Of a DNA stretch of 64,000 nucleotides, positions 26,401 through 37,767 are shown in pieces. The notes under the pieces were generated by a model that saw nothing but the letters and a program-made list of their open reading frames with translations, was not told where the DNA came from and did not search any database. The translations under genes and the position numbers were made by a program. How positions within the stretch are numbered: position 1 is the stretch's first letter; every line of letters begins with the position of its first letter. Where the stretch lies: NCBI GenBank assembly GCA_037178975.1, contig JASJZH010000004.1, forward strand, positions 682,001 through 746,000. The letters run 5' to 3'. Source of the stretch: Oscheius tipulae (Eukaryota > Nematoda > Chromadorea > Rhabditida > Rhabditidae).

Positions 26401-28800
26401 TCTCGATTTGGCTTGACTTGCACTAACGCACCAGGAGGCACACTATACTAACGTTATAGAAATATAAATAATAAAGAGAGGGTAAGTGGGAGCGGAAAGG
26501 ATAAAAACAGCTGGAACTTGGAAATGGAAAGACAGTGAATTTTTATGGCTGACTAAGAGGGGAACTTGAAACATGAAAAGTTTAAGGCAATTATGAAGAA
26601 CTCTTAAACTTCACTATAAGAACAAACTGCGAAGCACTTGAGGACAAACTCTGGTAGTCACTGCTAGCCGACAAAGCGTGAGTTAGATAAAAATTCCTAC
26701 CTGGTAACAGCCAGCTCAATCTTTTCCCGGCTGGTAACTAGAAGTCTGTCGACTGCGTTGATATCCAAATCACGGAGACCCTCCAGTTCGAAGACAATAT
26801 CTCCGGCACGGAGACCAGCTCTTTCGGCCAAGGAACCACCGACAATCTGGAATTGTTTCTTTTTTTCTGTCTTTCTGCCGCTCTGACTCTCCGTTTCTCA
26901 GTCTCTCTGTCTCTCTATCTCTCTCACACACTCCTGTGTTCCAAAATTCCCTCCGTTACGAAACTCTCGAGAGCGTGTTCGAGCCTCTTTACACTCGGCG
27001 AGGTTCTGACCACGCTCTCGGGGGCTCGCCGAGAGATAATTTTGAGGGCGGCCAGCACGGGATGACCCTGCTCGCCGGATATGAATGAACAGTGATTTAT
27101 CACTAGGAGCAAAAGACAGCGCGCATCCTGGTTTCTGTGACGGAACTATTTTGTTTTTGGAAGCCTGAATAAACTGGGTGCTATGCTGACAAGGTAGCCA
27201 TAAAATAATCTCGTGAAACATTTACTTTTGAAATCTTAGATGGTTTGGTAGTAGTTAAACAGGCGCCCCGGTTCGATTTTAAAATGGGTAAAACGACGAA
27301 AAACGAAAAAAAAATTAATTCGAGCCAAGCCGTAGTTTTGCGTACGTCGTACGCAATTTCGCGTAAAATCGAACCGGGGCGCCTGTTTAACTACTACCGA
27401 TGGTTTTAATTGACTTCGAGGAAAGGTAGTACAAACATGCTGGAAAGCTTATCAAGAGGCTCAGTAGAATTCATTCGAGGTACTCTAACAGATAATTCGA
27501 CAGTTGATCTTGTTTTGTTTCAATGTTTCAATATACAAGGTGGCCGATAAGTATTGGCGCGTAAAATATGCTTTTTTTCTTCAAAATCAGAAAACTTTTT
27601 GCACATTAGGTGGCTAGATATGATGGAAAACATCTCATAAATCTATATTTTCACAGTCAGATCGAGAGATTTACTTTTAAATCTGCACAATGGTGGAAAC
27701 TGTGATGGTGAAACAGCTTGTGCGGCGTAAGTGACAAGTCAAAAAATAATTACGTATAAATCCTAAATGGTGTGTTGGCTATAGCTTGAACCTAAGTTTC
27801 TACATTGTTAGATCAATTATGATGCCTTTGGTATTAAAAGAACGGAAAAATTTTCTTTGGTGGATTGTTTGGGTCTCTTTTTTTAGATTGATTTTGCTAA
27901 GATGGTGAAAGCGGGCCTTTAAGACGAATTGTGGGAAACAAGGACTCCATTTGAGCAAGCGCGCCAATACTTATCGGCTACGTCTCAAAGTCTCTTTTCG
28001 GGTGCATCGTCCGATTTGCCGAAATCAACTTGGTTAGAGCTGGAAGTACCAGGAATTGGCAATAATCATCTTTTTGAAGCGCTAACAGCTCAGCGAAAAA
28101 GAAGAGCTGAGAAATCGAGACTCGGCTGAGAATACAACTTATCGAAATCTACAAAGCTGCATTTACAGTTTTTGAGAAATCGGCTGGGCGTGCGCTTCCC
28201 GAAAGTTGTACATCGTTCTTGCGTTTTAAATTCACCTTTTTGACTGGTGCTCAAAATTTTTGGTCTATAGCCTCTGATTTCTACAAATGGCTGAATAATA
28301 ATTTTTCCCGCTCTTTTCTTTTTGAAACAGCTCTTCAGCTCAATGGGGTTAAAAGTGTTGGCCCGAAGAGTAAACAATTATGGGCCAACCTGATAATAGA
28401 AAATAATAATAATAAGAAAATAGTAATCTATATAATAGTAATAATAGTGTTTTTGGAAGAACATTTTTTTAAAGTCATTTCAATTTTGTTTCAAAGGTAT
28501 CGGAGAAGGAAGAAAACCTAAAGTAGACTATTGACATCGTTGTCCCGTTGTATGTATAAAATACTTGCTCAAATTTGGAGGCAAGCAAGCTTTTTTCCCT
28601 CCAAAACTTTTCTAGCTCATGTTTCGAAGTTTTTATAAGAGGACAACAAGCCAAAGAAATCGAGTCTCCCCATAGTTTCCAGAAACGAACGAAAAACTCA
28701 CGTTCACAATGACGACGTCCCTATTTGGAGCTTCGGTAACACCGAATCCCCAGGGCTGGTTGCGGTCGCCTCTGGCCATGCGAACAGTTACCGTCTCCAT
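11486..28800 (-). CDS. alp-1: ALP/Enigma-family PDZ-LIM protein (alp-1 / ZASP homologue)
   Basis: Muscle Z-disc/dense-body scaffold that binds alpha-actinin through PDZ and links partners through LIM zinc fingers. Eighteen exons give 1175 residues: 28800-28702, 26846-26701, 25298-25166, 24437-24289, 22313-22231, 21842-21761, 19708-19529, 17151-16978, 16164-15977, 15899-15565, 15000-14179, 13809-13454, 12848-12742, 12687-12513, 12168-11982, 11944-11824, 11716-11601 and 11560-11486. A PDZ domain covers residues 4-82 (NQPWGFGVTE, AGLRAGDIV). A ZM-like motif, HLQYNSPMGLYS, lies near 147-158. LIM1 starts near 222 (CFVCTRPILGVM). Three more LIM domains fill the C-terminus (from about 1000: YCEACKQQIK, CAKCAKPITS, CVSCKYPIEAG). 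The middle is a Pro/Glu/Lys-rich linker with coiled-coil stretches. PDZ plus four LIM matches the long Enigma/ZASP isoforms. Donors GTGGGT recur. Introns hold two genes on the other strand, many TGAAACA motifs and several transposons. Confidence 0.93.
11735..11815. repeat. CT-rich microsatellite in an alp-1 intron
   Basis: TCTCTCTGTCTCTC-like tract with a long T run, filling most of the short intron between the exons at 11601-11716 and 11824-11944. On the transcribed strand it is purine-rich. Related tracts recur at about 16930-16972, 22172-22227, 26882-26930 and 36157-36195, usually next to a splice site. Confidence 0.7.
20703..21425 (+). CDS. Nested secreted peptide precursor (75 aa), possible neuropeptide or effector peptide
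   Basis: Three exons (20703-20817, 20957-20986, 21343-21425) give 75 residues inside an alp-1 intron on the opposite strand. The N-terminus is a clear signal peptide (SAILLFLFLVVAQAAL). After cleavage a short charged peptide remains, with a basic pair followed by YYDRRLDAIPMRNIRYY and a final ILLG, whose C-terminal Gly could serve amidation. TATAATA-like sequence lies about 35 bp upstream (about 20663-20668), and AATAAA is at 21513-21518. The middle exon is only 30 bp. Reading through it instead would give a different Cys-containing tail ending at about 21044. No family is recognised. Function as a secreted peptide is inference from its architecture. Confidence 0.6.
22231..22313 (-). other. 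alp-1 exon flanked by a long GA/CT tract
   Basis: Exon coding the Gln/Gly/Ser-rich stretch and SETLRLIKEQD, a motif conserved before the first LIM domain in ZASP proteins. Its donor runs straight into a 55-bp GTCTCTGTCTC-type tract (about 22172-22227). It separates the two intronic nested genes. Confidence 0.7.
22728..23975 (+). CDS. Nested small secreted helical protein (147 aa), SXP/RAL-2 (DUF148)-like at best
   Basis: Four exons (22728-22820, 23434-23670, 23711-23806, 23958-23975) give 147 residues. The gene lies in the alp-1 intron between 22314 and 24288, opposite strand. It starts with a signal peptide (MKFVLCTIALVATALAAS). The mature part is almost wholly Lys/Glu/Ala/Asp-rich amphipathic helix without Cys (TAINSLQGDYKTKYDTMVQS; LSTEDKEKLKQLQEKYGKEF). 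A TATA box (GATATAAAAG, 22681-22690) sits about 40 bp before the ATG, which is rare for worm housekeeping genes and fits strong tissue-specific expression. Size and helical pattern recall nematode secreted SXP/RAL-2 or fatty-acid-binding FAR proteins, but no diagnostic motif decides. An AATAAA at about 23911, inside intron 3, might give an alternative shorter transcript. Confidence 0.75.
24040..24053. promoter_or_regulatory. Back-to-back TGAAACA/TGTTTCA palindrome
   Basis: TGAAACATGTTTCA is a perfect 14-bp palindrome combining one motif on each strand with no gap. If the heptamer is a piRNA promoter core, this site would drive two divergent small transcripts. Confidence 0.5.
27247..27398. mobile_element. 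152-bp MITE with 35-bp perfect terminal inverted repeats
   Basis: The ends (GGTAGTAGTTAAACAGGCGC... and its complement) match perfectly over 35 bp. The element is flanked on both sides by the same 8 bases, GATGGTTT (27239-27246 and 27399-27406), a target-site duplication. There is no coding capacity. The core carries a second palindrome, TTGCGTACG-T-CGTACGCAA. An 8-bp duplication fits the hAT, P or Merlin superfamilies; termini starting with GG favour Merlin-like ends but do not settle it. It lies in intron 1 of alp-1. The perfect arms imply recent insertion. Confidence 0.9.
27536..27985. mobile_element. Mariner/Tc1-like non-autonomous relic
   Basis: GGCCGATAAGTATTGGCGCG (27542-27561) at the left is matched in reverse complement by CGCGCCAATACTTATCGGCT at about 27960-27979. 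The element is about 450 bp, with no open transposase frame. TIRs of this type, with a TA nearby at the left border, are typical of Tc1/mariner relatives. The outermost bases of the two ends differ, so exact borders are uncertain. It lies in alp-1 intron 1. Confidence 0.6.
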
Positions 28801-29618
28801 TTCTGTTCTCTGCCGTCTTTTTCGTTTCGTCTAATTTCTACGATGATAATCTAACCACAAGTCGAGACGGCTGAAAATGATACGGTTTTGAAGAGAAAGG
28901 AGGTTGAGAGATAGAGACAGAGAACCACGGAGGGAGAGAAACGAAGAGATAGACAGGGAACCGAAGAAAAACAAAAAGTGCAAATTTTCTGACCGCCTGT
29001 TCGGTTGTTGGGCAGAGATAAACTGCGGAAAAAGAGACTGATGGGGGTAGACTGATTGAATGTTGATCATTATTCTAGAATTCCTAAACAAGTAGTTCAT
29101 CAGATGATGGAAGAATGCTGTCGCTGAGTGTGAGAACTACAGCATAGCTCTTTTAGCGTTTTTGTGACGCAGATGAGTATACTTTACTGAAAAAAATGCT
29201 GTTATTGTTTTCTGGCACTGTTGTTCCCTATTGAACTGTTTTTGAAACATACAAAAATTCGAGTACACAGATAGTTTGGGACAGCTTTTTCGAATTGAGG
29301 CAACAAAAAACTACTGCAGACACACTTCAGAAACAGGTGGTGAGAGGATTTATAGTACGATACCTGTTTTGGAAAACTTGATAACTTTTGCATTCGTCCC
29401 AGAAACTCACCAGAGTTTGTAGAAACATGGACTGTTTACCCATTCGTTGAAATTTTTTTTAGGCCAACAATTTGCTAAGCAATGTATAAATTTCTCATTT
29501 TTTTGTATATCTATTTGTATGATCAGCTTGAAGCAAAAAATAGAGAGGCAGAGAGGGAGAGAGACAGAGAAACTCGATACTGGCTTGAAAATGTGTGACT
29601 GCGAAAGAAAGAGTTGGA

Positions 29619-29643
29619 TCCCGGGAGCCTAGGCTCCCCGGGA
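29619..29643. repeat. GC-rich near-perfect palindrome
   Basis: TCCCGGGAGCC pairs with GGCTCCCCGGGA around a TA centre, with one bulged base. It is strikingly GC-rich against its AT-rich surroundings and lies about 820 bp upstream of the alp-1 start. Confidence 0.6.
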
Positions 29644-30495
29644 ACAGTTGTCTTGAGTGGGGAGGGACGGGAGAAATTAGCATGCCTTCCCTCTCCCTCT
29701 CGAGCACTTGCGGACATTTTACACCATCGTCGACGGCGAGGAAATAGGGGCAGCTGGCTATAAGAAAGTCCGAGAGAGGAATATGAACTCGGCGGGAGGT
29801 GCAAATGTGGCAAAAAGTACAGGAAACTACTATAATAAAGGGTGTAGTTAATGAACAGGATGCTCTCTGGGCCGATAGGATGTTGAGGATAACCTGGGCA
29901 GCGGGAGAAAAGAACAAACAAGAGCAGGAGAAGGAGGGGGACTCTGGCTTGGAGAGCCGCGCGCGCATGCAGGATACACGAACAGCCGGGAGGGGGCAGA
30001 GGGGATGTGCCATGGTTGAGACGGTCAGTAAATTATGTAAATGTAAACTAGCCCCAAAACTTCTGCCAACGATAGAAAATGGTAGGCTAAAAAGCTGATA
30101 TGCAGGTTTTTTGAAACAATGCGCAAAAATAGTCGAGCAGCTCTTGTTTCACTCTCTAAGCATATTTTTTTCTAGACTGGTCAAAATATTCAATGAATGC
30201 TGAAGTGTCGACATTGTATATGAAACATTCTTGTAGAATGAAATTTCCAAGATTGTTCTTATTTTCTTGCTTCCTCGACTGTTGAAACTCGGAGCTTATT
30301 CGTTAGTACAATTCGTCAACCGACATACTTGCTTTCTCTGAAACAATGTCCATATGTTGCATCCTTGAAACATTATTGTTTTACCCCAAAACTTCTTCTG
30401 ATAATGAGATTACTGCTTGAGGTGGTGTGACTATACCAAACAGATAATCTTAGCTAACCAGCCGTCCCTTCGTTTTGACTTAGCATTGACAACAG

Positions 30496-30650
30496 GCGGC
30501 TACGCCGCTTCTCCAGTAGCCTAAGTTCCCAAGTTTCCCCAAAAGCTGACTTGTCAACTTAATTCTTGAAATCTAATGACTTGCCAGCTTTTTGCTCGTG
30601 GTAACGCATGAACGGACGGACGGACATCACTGCCCTTTAGTAGTAGAGAG
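30496..30650 (-). repeat. Dispersed repeat copy A
   Basis: On the minus strand this reads CTCTCTACTACT, then GTCCGTCCGTCCGT, AGCTGGCAAGTCAT, GTTGACAAGTCAGCTTT and finally GAACTTAGG with GCGGCG. The same words occur at 54172-54332 on the plus strand, and a short piece at about 39596-39651. Confidence 0.6.
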
Positions 30651-31118
30651 ATTGGTTAGCAGCTTTATACAAAACTGTGAATAACATTGGTATTCTTTTT
30701 TTCTACCACGGTAATATTGTAAGAACAGTAGCTATTTGTAGAGTTCCTGCAACTAGCTTTTCATACATCCAGTTTTTTCATTATCAGCATATGTACTATC
30801 TGAACAAGTAGCACGTAGCATTTTGAGCAGGAGTGACAAATGTTGGAAGGGGGGCTTGAAACTTGCCACTGACCTCGTTTCCATCCAATTGACTACTCAT
30901 TGTCAGTAGGCTCCATCTATGACAAAATTGGATGCTTCAAAATTTTCCCTGTTTCAGAGCAAGTATAAAATGTGAGCAGAGTTCAGGTTATAATCTTGTC
31001 CCATTTTTGGTATTTTAAGTAGATCGAAGTCAGGTCTATCTGTCTGGCCATAGTATCGAACTGTTTCGACTACTGAGCTCGGCTACTCACAAAATTTTTT
31101 ATTTATTTGCAGTGGCGA

Positions 31119-34100
31119 TCACGCAAGTAAAGCCATCACAACAGTAGCTATTAGTAGAGCTCCTGAAACACAACCATTTCTCAATCTGTTTCACTTTAAA
31201 ACTTACCAAAAGCACTACCTGAACTGGTAGTACTGTCCATTCCACTTGGAGTTGTAGATCTTGATATTGCAGAGCTGGGTAGAGTGGAACTTCCATTGGA
31301 ACTGTCTCCTCCCGTGACTCCTACAGAATTCGGGATTACTGTACTACTGATGGTCGAGCCGTGCGACTGTGAGGGTGAGGGACTTGGGACAGGAGGTGTG
31401 CTAACAGATGCTGATTTGGTTACTGTAGAACTCAGGATATCAACCCACCCGAAAGAACCGTACTACTCTCCAAGTCAGGAATTGTATCAGATCGTAAAGA
31501 ACTAGTATGGGGTATTGTATATCCAGTAGTCGAGAAGAATCTACTGGAACTGGCCACGTTTGAGGTGGTCGCGACTACTGTAGTTGAGGGCCCTGTACTG
31601 GTCACTACAGTAGGCGAGGGCTTTGTACTGGATACTGTAGATGTAGAGGTAGTCGAGGGCTTGGTACTGGAACTGGATACCGTAGATCCTACAATGGTCG
31701 ATCCAGAAGGTACTGTAGTAGACATGGACCGTGCAGAGGACGAACTTGTGACAGAGGAAAGAGGTGGTGCAACTACAGTACCCAAATTTTTAACAACAAT
31801 CGACAATTGATTTACCTTTAGTGGTCGCTAGCTCTACTGGCGGCTGATCGGCAGTACTAGCGACGCGGTACGGGATCTTCATTCCCGTAGAGATTCCATT
31901 TCCCCCGAAGATTGTGAGAGTCATCTTCTTGGCAGTGTACTTGAACTCGCCAGGGATGACAGTGTTCAGGTCCACACTGAAAAGAAAAATATTGGTCATT
32001 AACAGCATTTCGTGTATCAACAGATTCCTAGGACGGAAAATAATTGTACATACAGATCCCGGCTCAGATTTTGCAGGTTTCTTGACTATCAAAATGACGA
32101 GTCGTTCATAAAAAAGACAAAGATTTTTTGTTTCAAAATTGACATACAAGGATGCAAAGCCAAAAATTGTCAGTGCCTTGTCTGTACTTGTAAGCCAACA
32201 CGTAGGTGTTTCTAAACTTGAAACTAAAAACTTTTCGTCCTAAACAGAAGAACAAGTGTCTAGCAGTTTTTTGTTTTTTTCACAGATCTTTCAAAGAGAG
32301 AACAACGCTCTCTCATTGTTGAGTATTTTTTATGAAAAATCCCGAAGTTTAGCGGGACTACCAGTCCGTCTTTACACAAGAGTGCCTTTTTCAGTTTTTT
32401 TCAGGAGATTTCACCAACAGCTTGTGAGCAAAATTTAAACGTGAATGAGGCTTTAGATTAATTGCGAAACAAAAAAACTGGACAGATATGATGAAACCTT
32501 TTCTTTTCTTGATTATTTCCAGTTTGATCGGGGTTTCGAAAATAAGCAAACCTCCTTAGAAGTGGGCTGTTCTATGTATTAGGTGAAACATGATAACCTA
32601 CAAAAAAAAGAAACCTTTGAAACCAAAAACGTTTTGTCGAATCTAGCAGTTTTTTTTGTTTCACAAATATCTCAAAAGTGTTATCTCGTTGTTGTCGTGG
32701 AGGTATCCAATTCGAAAATACAAAATTTGGCTGATGCAATCAGACCACCGGTCTTTCTGCACAAAGTCGCTTTCAAAGGGGTGCGACCAAAATTTGAGCA
32801 CCAAAGAACATCGTTAGTAGCGTGTCCGCAGACTCACACATGATTGCTCTCCACAGTCACATCTCCTCCATTCTCTCCCAACAAAGTCACATTCAAGTAG
32901 GCCTTCGGAGTTGGGTTCTGGTCTGTGATTGTATAGGTGAAGGTGAAGGGGTCGGCATTCACTGAATTGGTCCCTTTAAAGAGGGTAAACATAAGAAACT
33001 CACAGCTTTTCAGGACGAAATCATCAGAATTTTGGTTGGGACTACTGAACGGGTAGTTGTTGCTGATCAGGAAACCTGAGCGACCGTTGACGGCATCGGA
33101 ATAGTGTGCTGAAATGAGTGAATTTAGAGAGTTGGAGGCAAACAATGCTGCTAAACCAAATATGGATGTCATTTGTTTCAGGAAAGGTATATAAGACTGA
33201 AAAAAAGTCGTAGGGCGCTATTTTCGTGGGATCGTTACTGACAAAACTTTTTTTTTCAACCGTTTCTTTTGACTGTTACAAATGTTTCAGATGGTAAGTG
33301 TACGAAAATCAGAGCTCCGGGAAGTTCTCGGAGTCTCTGTTTTTCTACATTTTTGATTTATTCGGTACTCTTTGACTCTTCTAGTCGGCTAAGCAGTGCA
33401 TTGAAAGAAAAAGATATGACCTACCAAGAGATGATCTGACAGTAGTAGAGACAACGGCTCCTCCCTTCTCAATAATGAAGGTTCTAGCCATTCCTGGGAG
33501 GAAGACAGGCAGACCGGTGTTGCACTCACTGAAATTCAGTTACTTTTCGAATATCAACCAACAAAAGCGTTGTTATACAATTCTATTCCTGCTTTTATAG
33601 TCTTTTTGAAACAAAAAACCTTTAATCTCTTACAGGCAAACGTTTAGGCTTCAAACAAAGTGTGAAAAAACAGACAAGTTTAGGTTTCGAGAAAAAGTAT
33701 AAATATATAGACGGATGATGTTTTTCAATCTATTATGGGATTCGCCGTAAAACAAACGAACTTGTACGATCCAAGATAGGTGCCCATTTTCATGTAGTCG
33801 GCTACCATGCCTCCTGCAATGACCTTGACAGCGGTGGCGTCGTCGCTCTGGAATGAGAAGGATATGTGTTTCATGATTTCCGTATAAGTGAGACGAAATT
33901 TAGCGTTTTGATACGAGTTGCAGAGAAAGGCATCAAATGCAGAGCATTTCTCGTAAACTTATATCTTTTCCGTGAAGCAATGAAAAAATGGCCTAACTTT
34001 TACTTTTGGTCATATTCCGAGAAGAATATAAGATATCTTTTACTGTCTCTCTGACTCACCTTGAACTCCACTCCAGTAAAATAGATGGCATTCGCTCCAC

Positions 34101-37100
34101 TGTCCTGATTCACAATCGTAATAGCTCCAATCAACCCCTTCGAGCTGTCACCCGCAATGTAGTGGCTCTGCGAATAGTTAAAATCAGCCATATTGTAGGG
34201 GGACCAATGACTTTGAAAATCCACATTTTTCGTGTCTAAAATTAGAACAGTTTTTGGTTGAATCTTTCCAAAATACTGTCTTGGTCATTGACAATGACCG
34301 TTCCAACGATTCCATCTTGCATGGCTCTGTAGATTGTGATTTGTTTGCCATTTGGCTTGATTTCAGCCACATTCAGATCAGCATAATACGTATGGAAACT
34401 GAAAAAACCGAGGCGGTAAGGATGAGAAAAGCGAGCAGTACGTTCCACGAAAGATCAGGTTTCTATTGTCGTCCTCCTCGTAGACGAAAAAGTTAGCCAA
34501 GGAAGACAGATCAGTGTATTCGGGTAGGACGACGCTGAGAGATACCTGGAAGCGTTTTTTGTTTCAAAGAGTAGGTAAATGAAAACTGTTTTGATTATTG
34601 GTTGATAGATCGTGGGCATAGCTTTTACAAAACATGTATAGGATCATGGAGTTGTTTTATTTTCAGTCAACACTACTTTTGAGACAGTGATTCCATTTCA
34701 TTTCTGTTTCTATGACAATTTAACATTTGGGCATTCTAAAGAGAACGACGGTCCCTTGGAGCCTACAAAACTCAGTATGTTGCATCCCATTGTAACTCCT
34801 TTGTACCGCCCAGAATTCATAGTCACAGGAAGTTGAACGTCTCCGTTCTTTCTTCGTGGCAGGGTCTAGAGAAAAACTTGAAGTGACGGAGATTTAGAAA
34901 GTCCTCAGGTTTCACTAATCGTATGAATACTGTTTCTCACCACAAATGCCGTTCACTGCCAGTGTTTGCTGCGAAAAACATAGCGAAGCTTGTAACAGAA
35001 TAAACTTAGTTTTTGTTTGCCCGAAATGGTAACAAGAGAATTTCAGCCGGACAAACGGTTGCTATAATTGAATGTTGGCCAGCATATATCCTTCAAGTAT
35101 TGATGTTTCACAATCCAGCTATAACAAGAAGTTGCCAGACAGCTTCTTAACGCAAAATCTTTCAGTACTTCTTCACCTTGTCGGAAATGCTTCATAACGG
35201 GCTGTACGATTTCTGAGGAAGGAAACAAAAGGCTGTAGTTAGGGTGTCGAATAAAGTACGCTTTCGTAGCGGCACTAAGCAGTTAGCGATGGTTGAGTAC
35301 CTCTAGTATTCTCTCCATCAGAGACCAACCGTTGTAATTCCCTCTTCCCCTACCGTAAGACTTCAAACGTGACTTAGATATATATTTTCCCAGCCTTATC
35401 CTAGTTCTCTTACCATTCTCTCTCGCTACAAGACATTCTTATCTGACCAGTAAACTAATTCCCCATCTGGCACTCCCATTCGGCTGCCAATTCTAAGTTA
35501 GACTTGGAAAGCAATCTTTCCTACTATACAGCCAAGTTTTTGAAGTTTTGGTTTGTTTTGTGGGAGCGAATAATGAAAGTTGGTTTTAAGTTAAGAATGC
35601 ATGTCTCAAAAAATCTTGAAACCTGTTACAGAATCCGAATTCGAACTGAATTTCCGTATCACAAACATTGCGTTTTGTTGGAAGTAAAGGAGGCTTTTCT
35701 TTAGATTTCTCTTATCGTATAGAATTTCACCTCAATGTGTAGTTATAAATCTCCTCCACCTTGCGCAGATAGAAAACAATTGATAATTTTTCTATTTGAT
35801 CAGAACTTTTCTATAATAAAACCCACCCCTGCTCCGCCTGAATAGACCTCATACGCCTTCTGAACTGGCCAGTCGAACAGCTGGACATACTTCGGTTGGC
35901 CGTTCTTGATCGTCGTAAATATTTCACCAGTCATCATTTGCACTGCAATAGATTTTTTTGATTTTTGTCAATGCTGTAAGCACAGAACCTTCCCAACGTT
36001 AAACTCACACTTGACTAGCTTGACATGTACAGTTAGGATCATTTGTGTTTGGTCGACTGTGTGCACATCCAACTCGAATTGGCCCTCAGGCCACATGATA
36101 TGAACAAAACAGCTGGACGGCTTCGAGTCGTTGCCCTGATACCTAAATTGATGATCTCTCTGTTTCTCTGTCTCTTTGTCTCTCTGCCCGTCTATCTTTC
36201 TGTAAGATGGTTATACTCACGTAATCCGCTGGTAAAGACCAGCGTTGCCATCGAAGTGAGAGTACAGGGTGACTATGTCCATGTAGTACATCACCGCTCC
36301 ATTGACCTGGACATCAGCCATGTAGCCTTCAGGGAAGGTGAACTGGAAATTTTTCCCATTTTCTTTCATTCTCTAAAGGCTCACATTCCATACGCAGTGC
36401 TGCAAAGAAGCCATCATCTGACTGTCCATGTCGAAGCTGGGATTGGTAACGGGGTCCAGGGGTATTTGCTGTGTTTCACATGCTGAAAACTTTTGCTAAC
36501 CAAGTTCAGGAACATGTTCATTTTGAGTATCACATCGTGACGGTATTAGATGTCTAGTATTCATTGGAAAATATGTTCTCGCTGAAACAATACACTACGG
36601 AACGATCCACCCAACAACTTCAACCCTTCCTGTTGCTCTTATTGCTAGACTGAAACATTAGGAGATAGAAAAACAACAAAATTTGAACTAAGAAAACTTT
36701 GTTGTGAATCATAAAACCTAGCAGGTAGAATATTTTCGAAACATTTTCGAACCAAAAAAGACTGTTGGATCGTTAGTCTTGCTGCCAAGTACTTCAAATG
36801 GATATGTTCGCGTTTCTGTTACTAGGATTCTATAAAACAACGGTTTGATGAAAAGTGTTACTGCACCTAGGGATGATAGCTGAAAAGAAACTATTCAGTT
36901 TTTAAGAGCGCGTCTCAATTTCACAATTCCAATTTCCTATTCCTTCTAGGTTTTATAAATGCTTTTGTGTTTCAACGATTCTATAAGGTTTTAGACTTTG
37001 GTATCGTCCTACTTTTCCGTTGGTAATAAACTGTAGATGCTATGCTGATGTGGGTAGCAACTAACTGTTTTTTTTGTGTACAATACCCTCAATGGAAGAA

Positions 37101-37272
37101 TTCTGCATTATCGTAATAACGACCTACCCACATCAGCATAGCATATATCAACATAGTCCTACTTGAAACATTAATTTTCGGAAAACTATTTACATAGCAA
37201 ATCAGCCCCAACTCCTCCAAACAGAGTGAAAATGAAGATGACGGAGAATAACAGCATTTCGGGGTGTTGCAT
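31119..37272 (-). CDS. Secreted CUB-like multidomain protein with Ser/Thr stalk and GPI-type tail
   Basis: Sixteen exons give 751 residues (5' to 3': 37272-37194, 36482-36385, 36342-36221, 36142-36009, 35942-35827, 34865-34767, 34545-34442, 34398-34277, 34235-34060, 33847-33762, 33528-33425, 33108-32838, 31976-31816, 31772-31449, 31422-31207, 31162-31119). A signal peptide (MLLFSVIFIFTLFGGVGA) is followed by repeated beta-rich modules with Cys at their starts, like the nematode CUB-like family used in surface and immune roles (GFLISNNYPFSSPN resembles the CUB SPNYP motif). From about residue 557 comes a long Ser/Thr/Pro stalk, likely heavily O-glycosylated. The chain ends in a hydrophobic tail after small residues (SGSAFGALLIATVVMALLA), a typical GPI-attachment signal. 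AATAAA (minus) follows the stop within 20 bp. One intron is only 26 nt, and a 30-nt in-frame intron within 32838-33108 is optional. The domain assignment is by pattern and moderate. Confidence 0.75.
37037..37144. repeat. Inverted repeat with 21-bp perfect arms in intron 1 of the CUB-like gene
   Basis: ATGCTATGCTGATGTGGGTAG at 37037-37057 is the exact complement of 37124-37144, separated by 66 bases. No clear target duplication is seen. It is either a small MITE or a hairpin RNA. Confidence 0.6.
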
Positions 37273-37767
37273 TGTTGAAAACTGCAAAATGATGCGACCC
37301 ACTCAAAAAAGAATGCCCTTTTATGGTCCCCTTGTTTTATCTCTGTTGACGTAATATCGGGGTGAGGCATCCCCCGACCCAGCCCAAAAAATTGTCACCC
37401 AGACCCGCCCTTTTTGAGAATTCCGGCGCAACAGAGACAGGGAGATGAGAAGAGCAAAAAGGTCAAAGGGAGATGTGGTCCCGGAAAATGGTTAAAGTAG
37501 AAAGTCGAGGCTGTGTAGTCCTATACAACTTCTCTTTGAGGACTCGGTAATGACTACTGTAAAGTATGATAGTAAGGTTCTCTCTATCGGTGAAACACAA
37601 AAATTTCCAAATATGCAAAGGGTGGCAGATCCAAAGTGATCCTCTTCAGCCCGTCTTCCCGCTGCTTCTTGAGTTATTCTGTCTATTGAACTCTTAGTGA
37701 AACATTTCACATCACATTTCATTGAATAAACAACTACGAAGTTGCCAAAGCAAATTTTCACTTTAGA
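37273..37767. other. Intergenic DNA
   Basis: Short spacer between two minus-strand genes. It carries two TGAAACA motifs (about 37591 and 37697). No gene seen. Confidence 0.5.

Larger units (their letters stand above)
28801..31118. other. Intergenic region upstream of alp-1
   Basis: Holds the presumed alp-1 promoter side, GA-rich repeats (28905-28965, 29540-29575), a GC-rich palindrome (29619-29643), a dispersed repeat (30496-30650) and about seven TGAAACA/TGTTTCA motifs. No protein gene is supported. The segment 29580-30020 is unusually GC-rich with a long minus-strand frame, but that frame has no recognisable features. Confidence 0.5.

Noticed and set aside
29495-30013. Long minus-strand open frame of 172 codons upstream of alp-1
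   Set aside because: It overlaps GC-rich simple repeats and the palindrome, has no recognisable domain, no consistent splice context, and its Cys/Ser/Leu-rich composition looks like translated repeat.
35043-35228. Extra exon in the long fifth intron of the CUB-like gene
   Set aside because: The flanking exons at 35827-35942 and 34767-34865 already join in phase 0, and this frame lacks good splice sites.
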